From Bacteroidales bacterium (lineage in GTDB: Bacteria; Bacteroidota; Bacteroidia; Bacteroidales; VadinHA17): a stretch of DNA of 8,012 nt. The position numbers and the translations under genes are program-made. The stretch lies in assembly GCA_022615595.1 (NCBI GenBank), contig JAKEGI010000020.1:1-8012 (forward strand), in the 5' to 3' direction. Below the pieces are notes generated by a model that made no database searches, was not told where the DNA came from, and saw only the letters and a program-made list of their open reading frames with translations. Below are positions 5,329 to 8,012 of this stretch, one piece after another; within the stretch, counting starts at the first letter, position 1; every line of letters begins with the position of its first letter.

Positions 5329-6215
5329 TGGGTATCTGGGACGAGATAAAGGCATCATTCAGGCATGGGACAAGTCTCACAAGGCTCATCTATGTCAACG
5401 CCGCCATTTTCCTGATCATAAAGATACTCGAGATGATCAGCGTTCTGGCATCAAGACCTGAACTGGCTGCAACAGTCCTCTCATATCTCGCCGTTCCTGC
5501 CTCCGTAGAGGCACTGGCGGGCAAGCCATGGACGCCGATAACATATATGTTCCTGCACCAGGGATTCATTCACCTTCTCTTCAACATGCTGTGGCTATGG
5601 TGGTTCGGAAAGATTTTCATGAGCTATCTCGACCAGCGCAAGGTGGTGTCGCTATACCTCATGGGCGGCCTGGCCGGGGCTCTGCTTTATATAATCATCT
5701 TTAACATTTTCCCCGCATTTGCCGGAGCTGTCAACGTCTCCGTAGCGCTGGGCGCTTCCGCATCAGTGATGGCCCTCGTGATCGCCACAGCCGTCTATCT
5801 TCCCGAGATGGAGCTCCACCTCCTCTTCTTCGGAAGAATCAGACTCAAGTATCTCGCCCTTATCACCTTCCTGATAACCTCCGTCTTTGACTTTTCAGTT
5901 AACACGGGGGGCAAGATTGCACACATCGGCGGAGCACTGATGGGTCTTGCCTACGGCTACGGGCTGAAGAACGGGAAAGATATTGGGGCATGGCTTAACA
6001 TGTTCATTGACTTTTTTGTGACACTCTTCAAGCCGGGGAAGCGGATGAAGGTCACTTATAAAAAACCTAAGACAGACTACGACTACAATAAGATCAAAGC
6101 CGAAAGACAAAAGGCAATAGATCACATACTTGACAAGATCTCAAAAGGCGGTTATGACAGTCTCACCAGAGAAGAAAAAGAGATCCTCTTCAGCGAGAGT
6201 CAGCAGAAAAAGTAG
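5328..6215 (+). CDS. Rhomboid-family protein, GASA-type, with cytosolic C-terminal tail
   Basis: The product is 295 residues, starting at the ATG that overlaps the previous stop. Helices lie near 18-40, 71-93, 106-127, 139-157, 172-187 and 196-211. Helix 2 has H77, H82 and N86 in HQGFIHLLFN, as in active rhomboids. The serine motif reads GASAS (142-146) with S144 at the catalytic place but Ala replacing the usual second Gly. The histidine is H199 in KIAHIGG. The E-x-x-W-G-x-x-R loop-1 signature of its neighbour is not recognisable here. After the last helix, residues 235-295 form a charged cytosolic tail with DYDYNKIKAERQ and YDSLTREEKEILF, a tail I associate with Bacteroidota rhomboids (DUF6576-like; assigned from memory). 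The dyad is present, so activity is possible, but the motif changes leave a binding or pseudoprotease role open. Its paralogue lies directly upstream. The final 62 bases overlap the EEP gene. Confidence 0.93.
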   Translation: MGIWDEIKASFRHGTSLTRLIYVNAAIFLIIKILEMISVLASRPELAATVLSYLAVPASVEALAGKPWTPITYMFLHQGFIHLLFNMLWLWWFGKIFMSYLDQRKVVSLYLMGGLAGALLYIIIFNIFPAFAGAVNVSVALGASASVMALVIATAVYLPEMELHLLFFGRIRLKYLALITFLITSVFDFSVNTGGKIAHIGGALMGLAYGYGLKNGKDIGAWLNMFIDFFVTLFKPGKRMKVTYKKPKTDYDYNKIKAERQKAIDHILDKISKGGYDSLTREEKEILFSESQQKK

Positions 6216-7338
6216 CGGGATAAAACGCTTTTCGCGAAGAATCCTTCTGTCGGTGAACATCATTCTTGCCGCAGGCCTTATACTTGCCTACCTCTCCATA
6301 TATATAAACCCTTCCGCCACCGCCATCCCCTCACTATTCGGCCTTGCTTATCCCTATATCGTGGCAGCAAATATTGTCATGGCACTGATCTGGGTTATAT
6401 TCAGGAAGTGGTACGCACTGATATCAATATCCCTCATCGCCATCGGATTTGGCTATCTGCACAATTTTATCCGGTTCACCAACCATGGTGCTGAAGAGCA
6501 TCATGACCTGAAGATGATGAGCTACAACATACGGCTTTTCAACTTCTACGAAGAGAGTCAGAGAGACTCATACCGGAAGATGCTCCAGCTGATGCGGAAG
6601 GAGGAGCCGGGAATAATATGCCTTCAGGAATACTTCGTCAAGGGGAGCCCATGGGCCGGAGAAAAGAAACTTAAAGAGGGTCTCGGTGGTAGGGTACACA
6701 CGCACTTCAAACTTATAAAGAGCGGGTCGTCAAGTCATTACGGGATAGCAACCATCACACGGTACCCTATTGTCAGGAGAGGTGACATAGTTCATCCCGG
6801 CTCATCATCACTTACAATCTTCACAGATATAGTTGTCGATGCCGACACCTTCAGGATTTACAATAACCACCTTCAGTCGTTCAGGCTGAGGCGGGTGGAA
6901 GGCAACCTGCTTACCGAGATAACAGGTGAGGTCCAGGAGGGCTCGATGAGCAATGTCAGGGAGATATACAGGAGTCTTATCAACGGTTTTGCCAGCCGCT
7001 CGCTCCAGGCAGACAGGGTGAAGGAGCATATAAGCACCTCCCCTTATCCTGTTATTGTTACCGGTGACTTCAATGACACTCCGGTATCATACACCTACCG
7101 CAAGATGAGGAAGGGTCTTAAGGATGCATTTGTGGAGGCAGGCTACGGTGCAGGATTCACCTATCGCGGCAAGTATCCTCCTAACAGGATCGATTACATC
7201 CTTTACAACGAAGATATCGAGTGTAATGACTTTGACATTATCAAGGCCAGGTATTCCGATCACTACCCGATAATAGCCTATTTCAGGCGTGCTGACCGAA
7301 AGGAAGCTTCGTCAGGTCAACATTCCCCCCGGAAATAA
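6154..7338 (+). CDS. Membrane-anchored endonuclease/exonuclease/phosphatase (EEP) family protein
   Basis: From the ATG at 6154 the product is 394 residues. A TTG eight codons upstream (6130) is less likely. The start lies inside the second rhomboid gene and is preceded by AAGGCGG. After a basic stretch (KKKRSSSARVSRK), helices lie near 30-49, 64-82 and 86-105. The catalytic domain follows with all expected metal and catalytic positions: N125 in SYNIR, E159 in ICLQEY, H239 in YNNHLQS, D305 and N307 in VTGDFND, and D369-H370 in YSDHYPI, plus RIDYILY just before. The family cleaves phosphodiester or phosphate bonds (DNase I, exonuclease III, sphingomyelinase, inositol phosphatases). With the domain tethered after three helices the substrate may be a lipid or an extracytoplasmic molecule, but this is inference. 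The 3' end overlaps the convergent PLP-enzyme gene by 56 bases. Confidence 0.93.
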   Translation: MTVSPEKKKRSSSARVSRKSSGIKRFSRRILLSVNIILAAGLILAYLSIYINPSATAIPSLFGLAYPYIVAANIVMALIWVIFRKWYALISISLIAIGFGYLHNFIRFTNHGAEEHHDLKMMSYNIRLFNFYEESQRDSYRKMLQLMRKEEPGIICLQEYFVKGSPWAGEKKLKEGLGGRVHTHFKLIKSGSSSHYGIATITRYPIVRRGDIVHPGSSSLTIFTDIVVDADTFRIYNNHLQSFRLRRVEGNLLTEITGEVQEGSMSNVREIYRSLINGFASRSLQADRVKEHISTSPYPVIVTGDFNDTPVSYTYRKMRKGLKDAFVEAGYGAGFTYRGKYPPNRIDYILYNEDIECNDFDIIKARYSDHYPIIAYFRRADRKEASSGQHSPRK

Positions 7339-8012
7339 TTATCGCCACTGTTTTGCCGGCAAACAGGCTTCTGTTGCCAAGCACGGCAGCCAGAGGCACT
7401 GCCGATGAGGGTTCAATTATGATCTTCATCCTCTCCCATGCCAGTCGCATGGCCTCGATGATATCCTCCTCACTTACGGTCAGGATATCATCGACCTTTT
7501 TGCTGATGATCGTGAATGTTCTTTCACACAGTGATGTAAGCAGTCCGTCGGCGATTGTTCGAGGGGGCAAAGCTGGCTGCAGTGATCCGGTGTGCAGTGA
7601 TCTTGCAGCGTCATCGGCGAGGATTGGTTCCGTACCATAGATCTTTATCGATGGTGCGAGGTGACGGGCAGCGATGGCTGTACCGCTGAGGAGGCCGCCG
7701 CCGCCGACAGGTGCCAGCACGGCGTCAGGTGACGGGTGGTCTGTCAGCAGCTCCAGCGCCGCCGTGCCCTGCCCGGCGATTATAGCAAAGTTATCATACG
7801 GATGTATCAGGGTGGCGCCGGTGCGACGAATGATTTCGGCGGCGGCGGCCTCCCTCGCCGCAAGAGTGGGTTCACAGAAGGTTATCTCAGCACCGTACCC
7901 GGCCACCGCCCTCTTCTTCACCTCAGGCGCCGTGGAGGGCATCACGATATATGCCTTCACCCCGCGCGACACTGCGGCATGCGCCAGGGCAGCGGCGTGA
8001 TTGCCCGATGAA
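7283..8012 (-). CDS. PLP-dependent threonine/serine dehydratase or serine racemase-like enzyme, C-terminal part
   Basis: The frame is open to the window edge and 242 residues are visible. The N-terminal part with the PLP lysine lies outside. A GTG at 7972 is not the true start, because conserved sequence (SSGNHAAALAHAA) continues upstream in frame. Visible landmarks are SSGNH at the edge, the CEPTLAAREAAA stretch, GQGTAALE, the PLP phosphate loop GGGGL (103-107), IEPSSAVPLAAVL, and SGGN (227-230) that contacts the PLP ring nitrogen. There is no C-terminal ACT regulatory domain, unlike the biosynthetic IlvA form. EPILADD (128-134) matches the divalent-metal site of serine racemase (human E210, A214, D216), and the second Ser of SSGNH matches human S84; spacing between these sites is identical. 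This favours the serine racemase / hydroxyaspartate ammonia-lyase branch, although many such enzymes act mainly as threonine/serine dehydratases. It is oriented against the mutL group and overlaps the EEP gene tail-to-tail. Confidence 0.9.
   Translation of the reverse strand, partial: SSGNHAAALAHAAVSRGVKAYIVMPSTAPEVKKRAVAGYGAEITFCEPTLAAREAAAAEIIRRTGATLIHPYDNFAIIAGQGTAALELLTDHPSPDAVLAPVGGGGLLSGTAIAARHLAPSIKIYGTEPILADDAARSLHTGSLQPALPPRTIADGLLTSLCERTFTIISKKVDDILTVSEEDIIEAMRLAWERMKIIIEPSSAVPLAAVLGNRSLFAGKTVAIIISGGNVDLTKLPFGQHA

Noticed and set aside
7970..7972. GTG at 7972 as the start of the PLP enzyme
   Set aside because: Conserved SSGNHAAALAHAA lies in frame upstream to the window edge, so the gene continues beyond the window.
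7674..8000. Plus-strand frames opposite the PLP enzyme gene
   Set aside because: They are rich in Pro, Ala, Arg and Ser from GC-rich antisense reading, and the minus strand has unmistakable PLP-enzyme motifs.

Overview
The window looks like a chromosomal segment from a member of the Bacteroidota, probably Bacteroidales-like. Three things suggest this: the run mutL – rhomboid – rhomboid – membrane-anchored endonuclease/exonuclease/phosphatase (EEP) protein, a gene order I recall from that phylum; promoter-like TAnnTTTG boxes rather than sigma70 -10 boxes; and lineage-flavoured proteins, namely a GASA-type rhomboid with a cytosolic tail ending in a YDSLTREEKEILF-like motif and a small HTH protein with an SYYY turn. 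The assignment rests on recognition, not on a search.

Left part (1-1696): a minus-strand group runs HTH regulator (1201-917), then a multi-pass membrane protein (860-204), then a membrane-anchored redoxin cut by the window edge (207-1). The last two overlap by ATGA. A divergent small membrane protein (1304-1696) faces away from the regulator. The gap between the divergent genes holds two TAnnTTTG promoters, one per direction, lying inside an imperfect 20-bp inverted repeat (17/20 matches). Each promoter therefore carries the same downstream TGCTGCATT sequence, which makes a neat candidate operator for the HTH protein.

Middle (1709-2726): a flavodoxin-like protein on the minus strand, then a damaged small gene on the plus strand. 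Its N-terminal half (basic, FNY-PRYYDP) and C-terminal half (one membrane helix, stop 13 bases before mutL) remain in the same frame. They are separated by a tandem array of 7-bp units (CAGGGAG-like) that supplies two consecutive in-frame TAG codons.

Right part (2727-8012): mutL (mismatch repair), two rhomboid-family genes overlapping by one base (TGATG), and an EEP gene starting inside the second rhomboid gene. All four are on the plus strand and tightly packed, consistent with an operon. A PLP-dependent threonine/serine dehydratase or serine-racemase-like gene enters from the right edge on the minus strand and overlaps the EEP gene tail-to-tail by 56 bases.

I see no tRNA, rRNA, CRISPR array, transposase or clear intrinsic terminator. 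Nothing here amounts to an obviously new defence or metabolic system. The most notable signals are the heptad-repeat interruption upstream of mutL, the divergent mirror-image promoters, and substitutions in the MutL endonuclease motif.
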